Origin: Rhizobium sullae
Lineage (GTDB): Bacteria > Pseudomonadota > Alphaproteobacteria > Rhizobiales > Rhizobiaceae
Length of the DNA stretch: 39,943 nt
Direction: 5' to 3'
Assembly (NCBI RefSeq): GCF_900169785.1
Contig: NZ_FWER01000054.1
Coordinates: 1-39,943, forward strand
The notes beneath the pieces are model-generated. The model did no database searches. It was not told the DNA's origin and was given only the letters and a program-made list of their open reading frames with translations. Shown here in pieces: positions 25,522 to 33,999 of the stretch. A program made the translations under genes and the position numbers. The stretch's first letter is position 1. Each line of letters begins with the position of its first letter.

Positions 25522-26679
25522 TCACGATTTCCAGGGGGAACTCTTGAACCAGCGTACGAGATAGGCGGTTCCTATAAGCACGCCGAAGCCAATCAGGTTT
25601 CCAATTGCCTCTGCAGAAGTGGTGCGACCGGCATGATCAAGCGCAATACCGATCGGCTGGGCAATCACAATACCGGTGATGAAGACGGCGAGCGATTGCT
25701 GGCCAACGACCGTCAGCACGCGCACGGCAGGGCCGCGCAGCCGGGAGCCTTTCTTACCGACGAGATGTACGGCGATGTAGCAGAGCGCCATGAAATGAAC
25801 GAAGCGCAGCAGGCCGAAGTCGGTCTTGTCGGTGAGTGGGAAAAGCTTGGTGGCGGCCATTTGGAAGGCTGGATAGGCTTCCTGGAACCGTACCCAGGCA
25901 AACGGCACGGTCGGGATCACGACGGCAACCGCAAACGCCATCAACCTGCGGTCGAAGCCGGGGGCCGGAAGGCTGCCGCGCATCAGGAAGAAACCGGTGA
26001 AGAACAGCAATTGCCATCCGAAGGGGTTAAAGAACCATCGGCGATCCGACCAGGGCTCCGCCGGCAGCCCGGTCAGGTCGAACTGGGTTGCCAGCCACAA
26101 GGCAACCATCATGGCGAATGGCAGAAAGCGATGGACCTTTGATGCAAGGATCATTCCCGGCATCAACGCCAGAATGACGATGTACATCGGCAGGATATCG
26201 AAATAGTTCGGCACATAACGCAACGTCAGCAGGCCGACGAGAAGATTGCCCGGGTCCTTCATGAAAGGTACGAGGTTAAGACTGTCGACATAGGTGACGC
26301 CGTCATAGCGGGTTCCGGCGACAACCATGATGGCGGCAACGACGACAAAGACCGCAATGTGGGTCCAAAATATCTGCCAGACACGTTGAGCGACGCGGGC
26401 GATGAGCGCAACCGCGCCGCTGCGGTCGAAGGTCGAGCCGAAGGCGATGGCCGAGGCCATCCCCGACTGGAAGACAAACATTTCCGTGGCGTCGGAAAAA
26501 CCGAAGCGCGCCGGAATCCACAGCGCCCACCCGTTGTTTGGGATATGGGCCAAAAGGATAATCAGCATGCCGACACCACGGAAAAAGTCGAGCCGCGGAT
26601 CACGGGGGCGCTTGACCTTCTGAGGGGCTGAACCTGTCGCCTGGGTGGGTTCAGAAGGCGCCGTCGTAGGCGCTTGCAT
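25522..26679 (-). CDS. opgC: OpgC-family membrane protein (acyltransferase-3 fold)
   Basis: A polytopic inner-membrane protein of about 385 residues with roughly ten hydrophobic helices. The front motif (RPRDPRLDFFRGVGMLIILL) followed by AHIPNN and FGFSDATEMFVFQSGMA is characteristic of OpgC, which succinylates osmoregulated periplasmic glucans, a typical rhizobial envelope function. ATG 26679 is the preferred start; the frame is open farther but would overlap the ThDP gene more. The chosen start overlaps the ThDP stop by about 30 bases. Its place among metabolic enzymes is unusual and may mean another acyl acceptor. Confidence 0.8.
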   Translation of the reverse strand: MQAPTTAPSEPTQATGSAPQKVKRPRDPRLDFFRGVGMLIILLAHIPNNGWALWIPARFGFSDATEMFVFQSGMASAIAFGSTFDRSGAVALIARVAQRVWQIFWTHIAVFVVVAAIMVVAGTRYDGVTYVDSLNLVPFMKDPGNLLVGLLTLRYVPNYFDILPMYIVILALMPGMILASKVHRFLPFAMMVALWLATQFDLTGLPAEPWSDRRWFFNPFGWQLLFFTGFFLMRGSLPAPGFDRRLMAFAVAVVIPTVPFAWVRFQEAYPAFQMAATKLFPLTDKTDFGLLRFVHFMALCYIAVHLVGKKGSRLRGPAVRVLTVVGQQSLAVFITGIVIAQPIGIALDHAGRTTSAEAIGNLIGFGVLIGTAYLVRWFKSSPWKS

Positions 26680-28282
26680 CGAACTTGCAGGCGATGAGAG
26701 TGAAGCTTTCGCGCTCGCCGGCTGCCTCAAGCTCGTTACGGAAGTCATCACAATTCTCCACATTGACGCCATAGCCGCCGAACCCTCGTGCGACGGCGGC
26801 AAAGTCCGTTTCGCCGAGCGTGACGCCGGCCGATTTCAGGCCGGCGGATGCCTGCTTCAGAGCAATCAACGCCAGGCTGCGATCCTGAAAAACCACGATG
26901 GTGATAGGCAGATTAAGATCGCGTAGCGTAGCCAGCTCCCCGATTCCCATCTCAAGACCGCCGTCGCCCATCACGGCGAAAACCGGACGTGATGGGTCGG
27001 CGACCTTGGCACCGATCGCAAGCGGCAAGGCCGCGTTCATGGTGCAAAAGCCCGCCGATTGCAGCAATGACATCGCCCGTGGCGCAACCCATTTCTGCGA
27101 CAGAAGAATGCGATGCGCTCCGCTGTCGACGGTGACGATTGCTTCCTGACCGGCGACGGCATTGAGTGCTTCGATTATTGCGTGCGGTCCCCAACTGCCA
27201 TTGCTTGCGAATAAACGGGCAAGTTCGTTTTTCACGGCGGCGGGTTCGCCAGCCGTCCAGGTCTTGTGCCCCGCGTGAATATCGGCCAGCGCCTGTAGAA
27301 AAGAGCGAGGTGCAGTCTGGATTCTGGTTCCGGCATGATGCATGCCGTGGTCCGGGGCAGTATTGGAAATCTCCACAAGCTTTGCTGGATCTCCGACGAA
27401 ATCCAGCCAGCCGGGCCGCATTTCGATTGGGTCATATCCAATTGACAGGACCAGATCCGAATCCCGGACCAGGTTCAGAAGATATTGATCCGCCAGCGGT
27501 GACAATCCGGCGGCGCCAAGCGACAGCGGGTGGTTCTCGGGGATGATGCCCTTGGCCTTATAGGTTGTGATGACCGGTGCTCCAATTTTTTCGACCAAGT
27601 GCTGGAGTGCCGGACCGGCATGATCTCGTACGGCGTCAAGACCAGCGATAAAAAGCGGTCGTTGCGCCCGGCCAATCCTTTCGGAAAGTGTGTGAACGGC
27701 CGGATCAGTCATTGTCACCGAGGGCTTCAGAAGCTTCGGAGGCGAAATGACATTCAAGGCTGGCGAGACCGCGGCAGCCGTCGCTGGAGACAGGTCGAGA
27801 TGGACGGGACCCATCGGCTCTGTCATGGCAAGCGCGAGCGCACGGGCGACCGTGGAAGCAGCGCTCTCGGGCTCGATTTCGAAAGAAGCCTTGACCAGCG
27901 GTCGGAGCAACTGTGCATGATCGATCACCTGATGGGTGTAACGCGCGCGGGTCGAACGGTCGACAATGCCGGATATGACGATCAAAGGAACGCGCTCCTG
28001 GGCAGCGTCGGCGATGCCGTTGACCGCATTGGCAAGGCCCGGGCCAACGGTCGTTACGAGAAGTTCCGGGGTTTGCGTCATCGCGCTTGCGCCTGCCGCC
28101 ATGATCGCCGCCGCGGTTTCATGGCGTGCCAGGTGAAAGGCGATGCCTGAGGCCTCCAGGCCGTCTATCAGCGTGACCACTTCTCCGCCGGGCATGCCGA
28201 AAGCATGACGGACGCCATGGGCATGAAGCGTCCTGGCAACGATGTCGGCAACTCTCGGCGTAACGAGGCTTTCAGCGGTCAC
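26651..28282 (-). CDS. thiamine-diphosphate-dependent enzyme (acetolactate synthase/decarboxylase superfamily)
   Basis: A 543-residue ThDP enzyme of the ALS/benzoylformate-decarboxylase superfamily. GTG 28282, with GAGAGA upstream, is chosen; the frame is open to 28756, but that part runs through the neighbouring gene antiphase. The N-terminal PYR domain shows the proton-relay Glu55 in ARHETAAAIMAAG. The central domain spans about 190-330. The C-terminal PP domain carries GDGGLEMGIGELATL, the Mg/ThDP motif, but the usual closing Asn-Asn appears as QD (VFQDRSLAL). The substrate is unknown; with the CoA-transferase gene, decarboxylation of a 2-oxo acid or acyl-CoA is possible. Confidence 0.85.
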   Translation of the reverse strand: MTAESLVTPRVADIVARTLHAHGVRHAFGMPGGEVVTLIDGLEASGIAFHLARHETAAAIMAAGASAMTQTPELLVTTVGPGLANAVNGIADAAQERVPLIVISGIVDRSTRARYTHQVIDHAQLLRPLVKASFEIEPESAASTVARALALAMTEPMGPVHLDLSPATAAAVSPALNVISPPKLLKPSVTMTDPAVHTLSERIGRAQRPLFIAGLDAVRDHAGPALQHLVEKIGAPVITTYKAKGIIPENHPLSLGAAGLSPLADQYLLNLVRDSDLVLSIGYDPIEMRPGWLDFVGDPAKLVEISNTAPDHGMHHAGTRIQTAPRSFLQALADIHAGHKTWTAGEPAAVKNELARLFASNGSWGPHAIIEALNAVAGQEAIVTVDSGAHRILLSQKWVAPRAMSLLQSAGFCTMNAALPLAIGAKVADPSRPVFAVMGDGGLEMGIGELATLRDLNLPITIVVFQDRSLALIALKQASAGLKSAGVTLGETDFAAVARGFGGYGVNVENCDDFRNELEAAGERESFTLIACKFDASAYDGAF

Positions 28283-28404
28283 TGTAAATCTCTCGAGTTT
28301 GGTCAACTGAATTGTGTTCAGTGTTAGACTTGGCGATGAAAACCAATATGTTGAGAAGCCTGCCCGCTGATTGGCGGAACCGGGCAGGCCTAGTCCCAAC
28401 AGGT

Positions 28405-28887
28405 CTAGCGTTCCATGCGGCGGACGACGAACGCGACAACCGTACCAAACAGCATGTGGCCGATCAGCGACGCCCAGGTGAGTGTAACAAAACCGAGAAA
28501 TGCCGGTTGACCGCCAAACAGGTGTGCCATGACGTAAAGGGCGAAGATCCAAAGACCGATGCCGAAGCCGATACCTGTCAATAGTAATGGCAGTTTGGGG
28601 ACGATCAGCCGCTGCAGCGGCCGGGCGATGAACAGGTAGCCGATCGGATAAAAAACGATACCGACGATCGCGTGGATCGTTTCGGCTAGCAACAAATTGT
28701 TGAAACCGAACACCGATTGAACCAGAGCAGCCGGCTCCAGTGGTCCGCCAACCCACAACGGCGTGATCAGCCGTGCCCAGATTTCCCAGGTTATATTGGC
28801 GGCAAGTCCGGAAAGAATAATCGTCCGGCCGAGGCTCGGTTGAATTTCAGGGAAGACGCTTGTCTTTTGCATTTCCATCATGGACAT
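28405..28887 (-). CDS. four-helix membrane protein (160 aa)
   Basis: A 160-residue inner-membrane protein with about four hydrophobic segments: TIILSGLAANITWEIWARL, LLAETIHAIVGIVFYPIGYL, LLLTGIGFGIGLWIFALYVM and FVTLTWASLIGHMLFGTVVA. His residues lie in helices 2-4 (ETIHAIVG, MAHLFGG, LIGHMLFG) and could bind heme or metal. AAGGA precedes ATG 28887. It lies 28 bases after the TTC38-like gene and 122 bases before the ThDP gene in the same operon. The family is not named with confidence. Confidence 0.7.
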   Translation of the reverse strand: MSMMEMQKTSVFPEIQPSLGRTIILSGLAANITWEIWARLITPLWVGGPLEPAALVQSVFGFNNLLLAETIHAIVGIVFYPIGYLFIARPLQRLIVPKLPLLLTGIGFGIGLWIFALYVMAHLFGGQPAFLGFVTLTWASLIGHMLFGTVVAFVVRRMER

Positions 28888-28915
28888 CGTGTTTTTCCTT
28901 TTCTTTAAGGTGAGA

Positions 28916-30244
28916 TCAGGCAGACAAACTCATGCCAACCGAATGTTCGATGGATTTGAATAATCGGTCGTCGGCCTTCAGCCGCTGGCGAATCTGGCCG
29001 AGACGCGAAATACCGACATTATTGCCATCGGTCGCCATCGCCCTGGCGAGCGCGAGGACAAAGAAGTCGCGCTGTGCGTTGCTGCCACCGATCTTTGGCA
29101 GGTTCGCCACCATGCGTTCGAGCATGTGGCGGTCGGCCGGAGCATCGAGACCCGTGAGAACGCGCGCCATCGGTACACCGATCTCGGCGGCGACGCGGCC
29201 CTGATCATCCGCGCCAAGCGCCTTGGCTTCTATATGCGATACAAGCTCCACAGCTCCATCGCGGTCGCCAACAGCAACCATGGCGGCAAGATTATGCAGA
29301 GCTGCAAAAATCAAGGTCGTGTCCGCCTTTCGACGATGGGCTATTTCTGCCAGATCGGTCCAGCGATCACCGACATGAGCTCCCGATTGCTCCATCCGCC
29401 ACAGGAGCGAGACAGCATTAGCCATGTCTCGGAAATCGTCGGTTTGCTGTGGGCGAACGTCGTCGTCGTAGATCTGCAGCACCCGATCATGATCGCCGCG
29501 TTCCAGGTGTAGCAGACCGAGATGCCAAGCCATATGAAAGGAGAAATTGTTGCAGCGCGACCAGGCCTTGCGGTTCGCCTCGAGCCAGTCAATACCTTCT
29601 TCCGTATCGCCACGCATCTCGAAGACATGCGAGACGGCGTGAAGGCCCCAGGAATCATCGGGCTGCAGAGCAACCGCAAGCTGTCCCGCGGCAAGCGCCT
29701 CGGCATACCGACCATGCTCTTCAAGCGAAAACGCGTGGCAACCAAGAATAAAGCCCTTCGCCGTCGTGCTGGTGTCAAGGCGGGCGACTGCACGCGTGCT
29801 GGCCCGTAGCATGCCGCGGGCATCGCCAAGCATGAAACGCAGAGCCTGCGAAATCTTAAAGGGCAAGAACGTCACCGGCCGATCCTTGAAACCGTCATCG
29901 AGAATATCCGTTGCACGCGAAAACGAGCCTTCAACGGCGGCCTCCAGTGCTTTCACAAGGGTGCGCTCGTCACCGGTTCCTCCGCCTCTGACCACCAGCG
30001 CTGCCTGCGCATCAACGAGTGCGTTGGCAGCCGGTTCGTCGAGCTCCGACCGCGCCAATATCAGATTTGCAAAGCCCTTCAGCGCATGGCCGGCAACATG
30101 ATGGGGGTCGGCTGCCAATGTTGACTGGATGGCGACACCAGTACTTGGCCGATGCGCCGCCAGACCAAAAACGGCATTCTCGAATGCCCGTTGTGCCTCG
30201 TTGCTGTCAGTGCTGGTCATGAGACCGTAAGCATCACGCTTCAT
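28916..30244 (-). CDS. TTC38-like tetratricopeptide repeat protein (442 aa)
   Basis: A soluble alpha-helical repeat protein of 442 residues similar to the TTC38 group. The diagnostic block is WGLHAVSHVFEMRGDTEEGI, followed by W-x3-CN and MAWHLGLLHLERGD, with conserved Trp/His residues. AAGGAG seven bases before ATG 30244 fixes the start; an internal ATG at 30220 lacks one. It is the first gene of the minus-strand operon with the ThDP enzyme, OpgC and CoA-transferase. A biochemical role for this family is not established; a scaffold or an enzyme-like function is possible. Confidence 0.8.
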   Translation of the reverse strand: MKRDAYGLMTSTDSNEAQRAFENAVFGLAAHRPSTGVAIQSTLAADPHHVAGHALKGFANLILARSELDEPAANALVDAQAALVVRGGGTGDERTLVKALEAAVEGSFSRATDILDDGFKDRPVTFLPFKISQALRFMLGDARGMLRASTRAVARLDTSTTAKGFILGCHAFSLEEHGRYAEALAAGQLAVALQPDDSWGLHAVSHVFEMRGDTEEGIDWLEANRKAWSRCNNFSFHMAWHLGLLHLERGDHDRVLQIYDDDVRPQQTDDFRDMANAVSLLWRMEQSGAHVGDRWTDLAEIAHRRKADTTLIFAALHNLAAMVAVGDRDGAVELVSHIEAKALGADDQGRVAAEIGVPMARVLTGLDAPADRHMLERMVANLPKIGGSNAQRDFFVLALARAMATDGNNVGISRLGQIRQRLKADDRLFKSIEHSVGMSLSA

Positions 30245-30316
30245 TCGTTTGCTCCTTCAGGAGGACGCCGATCAGAACCCTCGAGATCCCATTACCCTTC
30301 GTCCGACAGAGACCTT

Positions 30317-30342
30317 TACGGTCGAGTCAGGTGGTTCGTTAC
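30317..30342 (-). promoter_or_regulatory. near-match sigma-F-like motif GTAACG-N16-CGTA
   Basis: On the minus strand, GTAACG (30342-30337), a 16-base spacer and CGTA (30320-30317) lie 73-98 bases before the TTC38-like start. One base differs from the CGAA box. Together with the plus-strand motif at 30422 it makes the 253-bp gap a candidate divergent promoter pair. Confidence 0.4.
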
Positions 30343-30421
30343 AGCCGGTCCTGATTTTTTTCGCAGCCGCATCAAAATTTCTTGGCGTCGCATAGTGGGC
30401 GGGAAATTTTTTAAAGCATAT

Positions 30422-30447
30422 GTAACAAAACCATGCGCTGCCCCGAA
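30422..30447 (+). promoter_or_regulatory. sigma-F-like promoter motif GTAACA-N16-CGAA
   Basis: GTAACA (30422-30427), 16 bases, CGAA (30444-30447), ending 50 bases before the SDR start at 30498. It has the same -35 hexamer and spacing as the copies before the ECF sigma gene and the 184-aa gene. Confidence 0.7.
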
Positions 30448-30497
30448 TTACGGGCGGACCTTTGCAGGCGGCCTCAACTCGAAAGGGCGAAACCAGC

Positions 30498-31217
30498 ATG
30501 AGTGAAGCAACAGAAACAAGCACCGTTGTCATGGTTACGGGCGCAGCAGGAAACCTTGGAAGCGCCGTCGTCAGGGAGCTTGCGGCGAACGGTACGCGGC
30601 TCGTCTGCGTTGAGCACAATTCGGAAGCCTTGGAAGAATTGGCAGAGAGCCTGCCCGACAGCAGCGAAATCCTGCTGATCGGCGGCATGGATCTCGCCGA
30701 TTTGACGTCATGCCAGGAGGCAGTCGAAAAAACGCTCGCGAGATTTGGCCGGCTCGACGCGCTCGCCAATACCGTCGGCGGCTTCCAGACAGGACCGGTC
30801 GACGAGACAGGCCTGCACCGGTGGGATCAGTTGTTTCACATGAATGCCAGAACGGCTTATGCAATTAGTGCGGCTGTCCTGAAACCGATGCAGCAGGCAG
30901 GTTACGGCCGCATCGTCCATGTCGCGGCAGCGCAGGGACTAAAGGCCGGCGCCAATCAAGCCGCCTATGCAGCATCGAAAGGGGCGGTGATCCGGCTTAC
31001 GGAAGCGATCGCCGCGGAAAATCGCGACAAACGCATTACCGCCAACTGTATTCTGCCGGGCACGATCGACACGCCGCAAAACCGGTCGGCGATGCCGAAT
31101 GCGAAGACGAACAGCTGGGTTCAGCCAACGGATATCGCCAAGCTCATCGGATTCCTCATTTCGCCTGCAGCAGGCATCGTCACTGGTGCGGCCATACCGG
31201 CGACCGGCCGCATCTGA
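30498..31217 (+). CDS. SDR-family oxidoreductase lacking the catalytic Ser
   Basis: A 239-residue short-chain dehydrogenase/reductase fold protein. The nucleotide-binding motif is TGAAGNLGSA, the structural NNAG region reads NTVGG, and the active-site Tyr-x3-Lys is present (YAASK). The residue 13 positions before the Tyr, normally the catalytic Ser, is Ala (VHVAAAQG), so classical hydride transfer may be altered. ATG 30498 is the first gene of a plus-strand operon running through the Rieske fusion, preceded by a sigma-F-like promoter. Substrate unknown. Confidence 0.85.
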   Translation: MSEATETSTVVMVTGAAGNLGSAVVRELAANGTRLVCVEHNSEALEELAESLPDSSEILLIGGMDLADLTSCQEAVEKTLARFGRLDALANTVGGFQTGPVDETGLHRWDQLFHMNARTAYAISAAVLKPMQQAGYGRIVHVAAAQGLKAGANQAAYAASKGAVIRLTEAIAAENRDKRITANCILPGTIDTPQNRSAMPNAKTNSWVQPTDIAKLIGFLISPAAGIVTGAAIPATGRI

Positions 31218-31224
31218 GGGTCCC

Positions 31225-31440
31225 ATGGTTTCGATGTCCGATCCCGTCTCCGCAGGATTGATGCTTTGGACCGGCATCGGTCTTGCCGTCGCCGTCGCCT
31301 TTCTGCTGTTCGGATTCGACAAGGTCGATCCGGGAGCACGTGACGCCTATGCGGTCCGGCCGCTCCTTATCCCCGGGCTCGTTCTCCTCTGGCCGCTGGT
31401 CGTCTGGCGGTGGACTAATCTTTCCAGGGGAGAACGCTAG
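31225..31440 (+). CDS. small two-helix membrane protein (71 aa)
   Basis: ATG 31225 follows GAGGG; ATG 31234 is an alternative. The 71-residue product has two hydrophobic segments (AGLMLWTGIGLAVAVAFLLF and LLIPGLVLLWPLVVWRW) separated by a short acidic/basic loop. It starts seven bases after the SDR stop and is followed one base later by another miniprotein, so all appear co-transcribed. I infer a small subunit or assembly factor for the downstream Rieske/ferric-reductase protein. Confidence 0.7.
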   Translation: MVSMSDPVSAGLMLWTGIGLAVAVAFLLFGFDKVDPGARDAYAVRPLLIPGLVLLWPLVVWRWTNLSRGER

Positions 31441-31441
31441 C

Positions 31442-31606
31442 ATGCAGCGCCGTCACCGTCGCGCTCACACAGTGATCTGGACAGGCATCGCGGTCGTTCT
31501 CCCGATCATGCTTGTCGTTATCTTCGCGAGCGTCCCGAAACTGCCGGCCGATGCGCCGGCCGTGCGCCTTGATGCCACTGCAGCACAGGGGGGTAAGCAA
31601 CCGTGA
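31442..31606 (+). CDS. single-pass membrane miniprotein (54 aa)
   Basis: ATG 31442 to the stop at 31606: an Arg/His-rich start (QRRHRRAHTV), one helix (IWTGIAVVLPIMLVVIFASV) and a Pro/Ala-rich tail predicted to lie in the periplasm. The upstream gene ends in GGGGAGAACGC, supplying the ribosome binding site. The next gene (GTG 31603) overlaps the stop by four bases (GTGA). Function unknown; tight coupling suggests a subunit of the same complex. Confidence 0.7.
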   Translation: MQRRHRRAHTVIWTGIAVVLPIMLVVIFASVPKLPADAPAVRLDATAAQGGKQP

Positions 31607-32694
31607 GCCTCTCCTACAAGCCGGTCATCTGGAACAAGACCAAGATCATCTATGACGCGGTCATGCTGGCCGGGATCTTCATCTACATCCTTATTTTCCT
31701 GCGGCTGGGCCCAGTCATATCCTCCGCGCTCCGGGATACCGACCTGCCGATCCAACGGATGCGTGCCTTCGGGTCTCTGGCGTTGCTGATGCTGACCATC
31801 GTCCTCGCAATCGGGCCACTGGCGCGGATCGATGCCCGTTTCATTCCGCTCCTCTACAATCGCCGCCATTTTGGCGTGATGACCGCGATCATCGCAGCCA
31901 CGCATGCCTACTATGTGCTCGGATGGTATCTCTCCTTTAGTCCAACACCGCAGCTCACGGCGCTCTTCACCAGCAATACCAGCTTCACGAGCATCGCCGG
32001 CTTTCCTTTCGAACTCTTCGGTGTCTTCGCGCTCGTCATTCTGGCCGTCCTTGCGGCAACGAGCCACGATTTCTGGCTTTCCTTCCTGACGCCGCCGGTG
32101 TGGAAGGCGATCCACATGAGCGTCTACTTCGCCTATGCTGCAGTCATCCTGCATGTGGCGCTCGGCGCTCTGATCGATCGCCGGGATCATGCTTTGGCGC
32201 TCCTGTTGATCGGCGGATTGGCTGCATTGTGCGCCCTGCACCTCATCGCAGGTCGGCGGGAGACATCGGCTGACGCGGCTGCATCGCAAAAGGCCCCCGA
32301 GGCGCCTTGGGTGATCGTCGGTGACCTCAGAGAGATTGCCGATGGCAGGGCGATCATCGGCGCAGCTCCCGGCGGCGAGCGCATTGCCGTTTTCCGCTCG
32401 AAGGGCGGACTGTCCGCTGTCTCAAATGTCTGCTCGCATCAGAACGGCCCGATCGGTGAGGGCAAAGTCGTTCTCGGCTTCATCACATGTCCATGGCACG
32501 GCTATCAATACCGCCTCGAGGACGGCTGTTCGCCGCCACCGTTCCGCGAGCGCATCCGCAAGTATCGTGTCCGGCTGCAGGGATCGAGCGTCCTCGTCGA
32601 TCCCGAACCTTTGCCTCTTGGCACAAAGCTGGAGCCGTTGGCCATCCCCCCGGAGCTGCTTCCCGCGGCACCGGTGAAGCAAGGAGGAGCTTGA
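31603..32694 (+). CDS. ferric-reductase-like transmembrane domain fused to a Rieske [2Fe-2S] domain
   Basis: A 363-residue membrane redox protein starting at GTG 31603 (GTGA overlap). Residues about 15-215 form six helices of the ferric-reductase-like type, with His101, His171 and His184 as candidate heme ligands (AATHAYYVLG, KAIHMSVYF, VILHVALG). After a short linker, residues about 235-335 form a Rieske domain with a complete cluster motif: Cys277-Ser-His279, a 16-residue spacer, then Cys296-Pro-Trp-His299. The arrangement predicts electron flow between a 2Fe-2S cluster and membrane hemes. The next gene starts inside its stop (TGATG). Electron donor and acceptor are unknown. Confidence 0.85.
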   Translation: MSLSYKPVIWNKTKIIYDAVMLAGIFIYILIFLRLGPVISSALRDTDLPIQRMRAFGSLALLMLTIVLAIGPLARIDARFIPLLYNRRHFGVMTAIIAATHAYYVLGWYLSFSPTPQLTALFTSNTSFTSIAGFPFELFGVFALVILAVLAATSHDFWLSFLTPPVWKAIHMSVYFAYAAVILHVALGALIDRRDHALALLLIGGLAALCALHLIAGRRETSADAAASQKAPEAPWVIVGDLREIADGRAIIGAAPGGERIAVFRSKGGLSAVSNVCSHQNGPIGEGKVVLGFITCPWHGYQYRLEDGCSPPPFRERIRKYRVRLQGSSVLVDPEPLPLGTKLEPLAIPPELLPAAPVKQGGA

Positions 32695-33464
32695 TGCTGA
32701 GACCTGCCGAACGTGGATTTTTTGTCGGCTACTTCAAGAAGGTGCCGGCCGATGTCAGAGCGCTGATGATCGGCTTCATTGTCTTCTTCGTTGCCGGCAT
32801 GGCATCGGCCTCCGTGCTTTTGTCTCTCAATACCGAAAGCCCCGGGTCGGGAAGCTATGCGGATGAGTTGCATGGCGAGCATCTGATCGGCACGATGGAG
32901 GTCAGGCCTTATCCGATCCTTCGTGTGCCGGCCGACGGCGCAAGGCCGGCACGAGCCGTCATGTTGGCGGGATCGGGCAAGTTCGGCGTGGACGATCGGG
33001 CACTACCGCTAGCAGGCAAGACCGCACAGGCAAGTGGCATCTTCGTTAAGCGCGGAGACCTGGTCATGCTGCTGATCGGCGGCGAAGACGACCTGAAGGC
33101 AGCCAAACCGCAAATGCCGGCATTGCCGGTCACGCCCGTGCCGGAGAACCTCGGTTCGTGGCGTTTGACGGGCGAGATCTGCGACGGAAAATGCAGTGCT
33201 GGTGCCATGAAGCCGGGAACCGGTCTCGCGCACAAGGCCTGCGCCAATCTCTGTATTTCTGGAGGTGTTCCACCGGTCTTCGTTTCCACTGCACCCGTGG
33301 ACGGCCACACCTTCTTTCTTCTCGCTTCCAAGGACGGAGGACCGATGCCGGCGGCCTTGCTCGACAAGACCGGTTTACCGGTGGTGCTCGAAGGCGATAT
33401 CGAACGCCGCGACGATCTGCTGATTTTCAAGATCGACAGTTTCCGCGAGGAGGCGGGAGCATGA
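32694..33464 (+). CDS. membrane-anchored protein with CxxxC...HxxCxxxC motif (256 aa)
   Basis: A 256-residue protein with one N-terminal helix (ALMIGFIVFFVAGMASASVL, about 23-42) and a large domain, probably periplasmic. Near the middle it carries GEICDGKCSAG followed by LAHKACANLCISGG, placing Cys163, Cys167, His180, Cys183 and Cys187 in a tight cluster that looks like a metal or Fe-S site. I recall this GEI-x-D-x-KC...CA-x2-CISGG-x-PP pattern from hypothetical proteins beside Rieske/cytochrome genes. AAGGAGGAG precedes ATG 32694, which overlaps the Rieske-fusion stop. I infer a redox partner of the fusion protein. Confidence 0.75.
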   Translation: MLRPAERGFFVGYFKKVPADVRALMIGFIVFFVAGMASASVLLSLNTESPGSGSYADELHGEHLIGTMEVRPYPILRVPADGARPARAVMLAGSGKFGVDDRALPLAGKTAQASGIFVKRGDLVMLLIGGEDDLKAAKPQMPALPVTPVPENLGSWRLTGEICDGKCSAGAMKPGTGLAHKACANLCISGGVPPVFVSTAPVDGHTFFLLASKDGGPMPAALLDKTGLPVVLEGDIERRDDLLIFKIDSFREEAGA

Positions 33465-33670
33465 CCCAGAATGGGAGAGGATTCTGGCGCCATCTGTTCG
33501 GTCTATTGCTGGCGCTGATTGCCACCATCGTGATCATCCTCGCATGGCAGTATGGCCTGGACTATCTGAGCGGCACCCCGTTCGAAGAACTGCGCTACGT
33601 GATCTTCGGGGTTGCCGTTGTCGGGCTGCTCTCCGCCCTTAACAGCCTGACGTTGAGATTATTGAAGTAG
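33461..33670 (+). CDS. small two-helix membrane protein (69 aa), end of Rieske operon
   Basis: ATG 33461 overlaps the previous stop (ATGA). The 69 residues contain two helices (LFGLLLALIATIVIILAWQY and YVIFGVAVVGLLSALNSLTL) around a short FEE loop. It is the sixth and last gene of the SDR-Rieske operon. Function unknown; strict coupling argues for a subunit role. Confidence 0.7.
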   Translation: MTQNGRGFWRHLFGLLLALIATIVIILAWQYGLDYLSGTPFEELRYVIFGVAVVGLLSALNSLTLRLLK

Positions 33671-33999
33671 AAAGAGTCGCCAAAGGTTGGAGCCCAGCAC
33701 AATCATGCGGGCCAACCAGACAGAATGCTCTCGAGCGTTTCAAGCGGCGAGACTGGCTCATCACACTGGATTCTCCAACTTCGGGGACGCAGTCGACTGG
33801 AAACGTCGTGGTCAACGTCTGAATCTTCGAATTAACGAAGACTGCATATCCCTTGTCGTCGCAATCTCGAAAGCAGCGCCAATTTTCGCACAATTATGAA
33901 CTACACACGGTTGAGTTTTAGATCGGATGTTTTAAAAAGAATTAGCAATGCTCTTGGGCACGTCGCCCGTTTCGATCCATGTTCTGGGAGACAGGATAT
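33671..33999. other. gene-free stretch before the TetR gene
   Basis: About 330 bases. Overlapping open frames on both strands (plus 33687-33899; minus 33639-33893) have no ribosome binding sites and no recognisable product. The last 100 bases are AT-rich and probably carry the TetR promoter. Confidence 0.4.

Noticed and set aside
26683..26712. Minus-strand GTAACG-N16-CGAG
   Set aside because: It is inside the ThDP coding sequence, has a mismatch in the CGAA box and is not at a gene start that needs a promoter.
33687..33899. Overlapping small frames on both strands between the Rieske operon and tetR
   Set aside because: They have no ribosome binding site, no recognisable sequence and conflicting strands.
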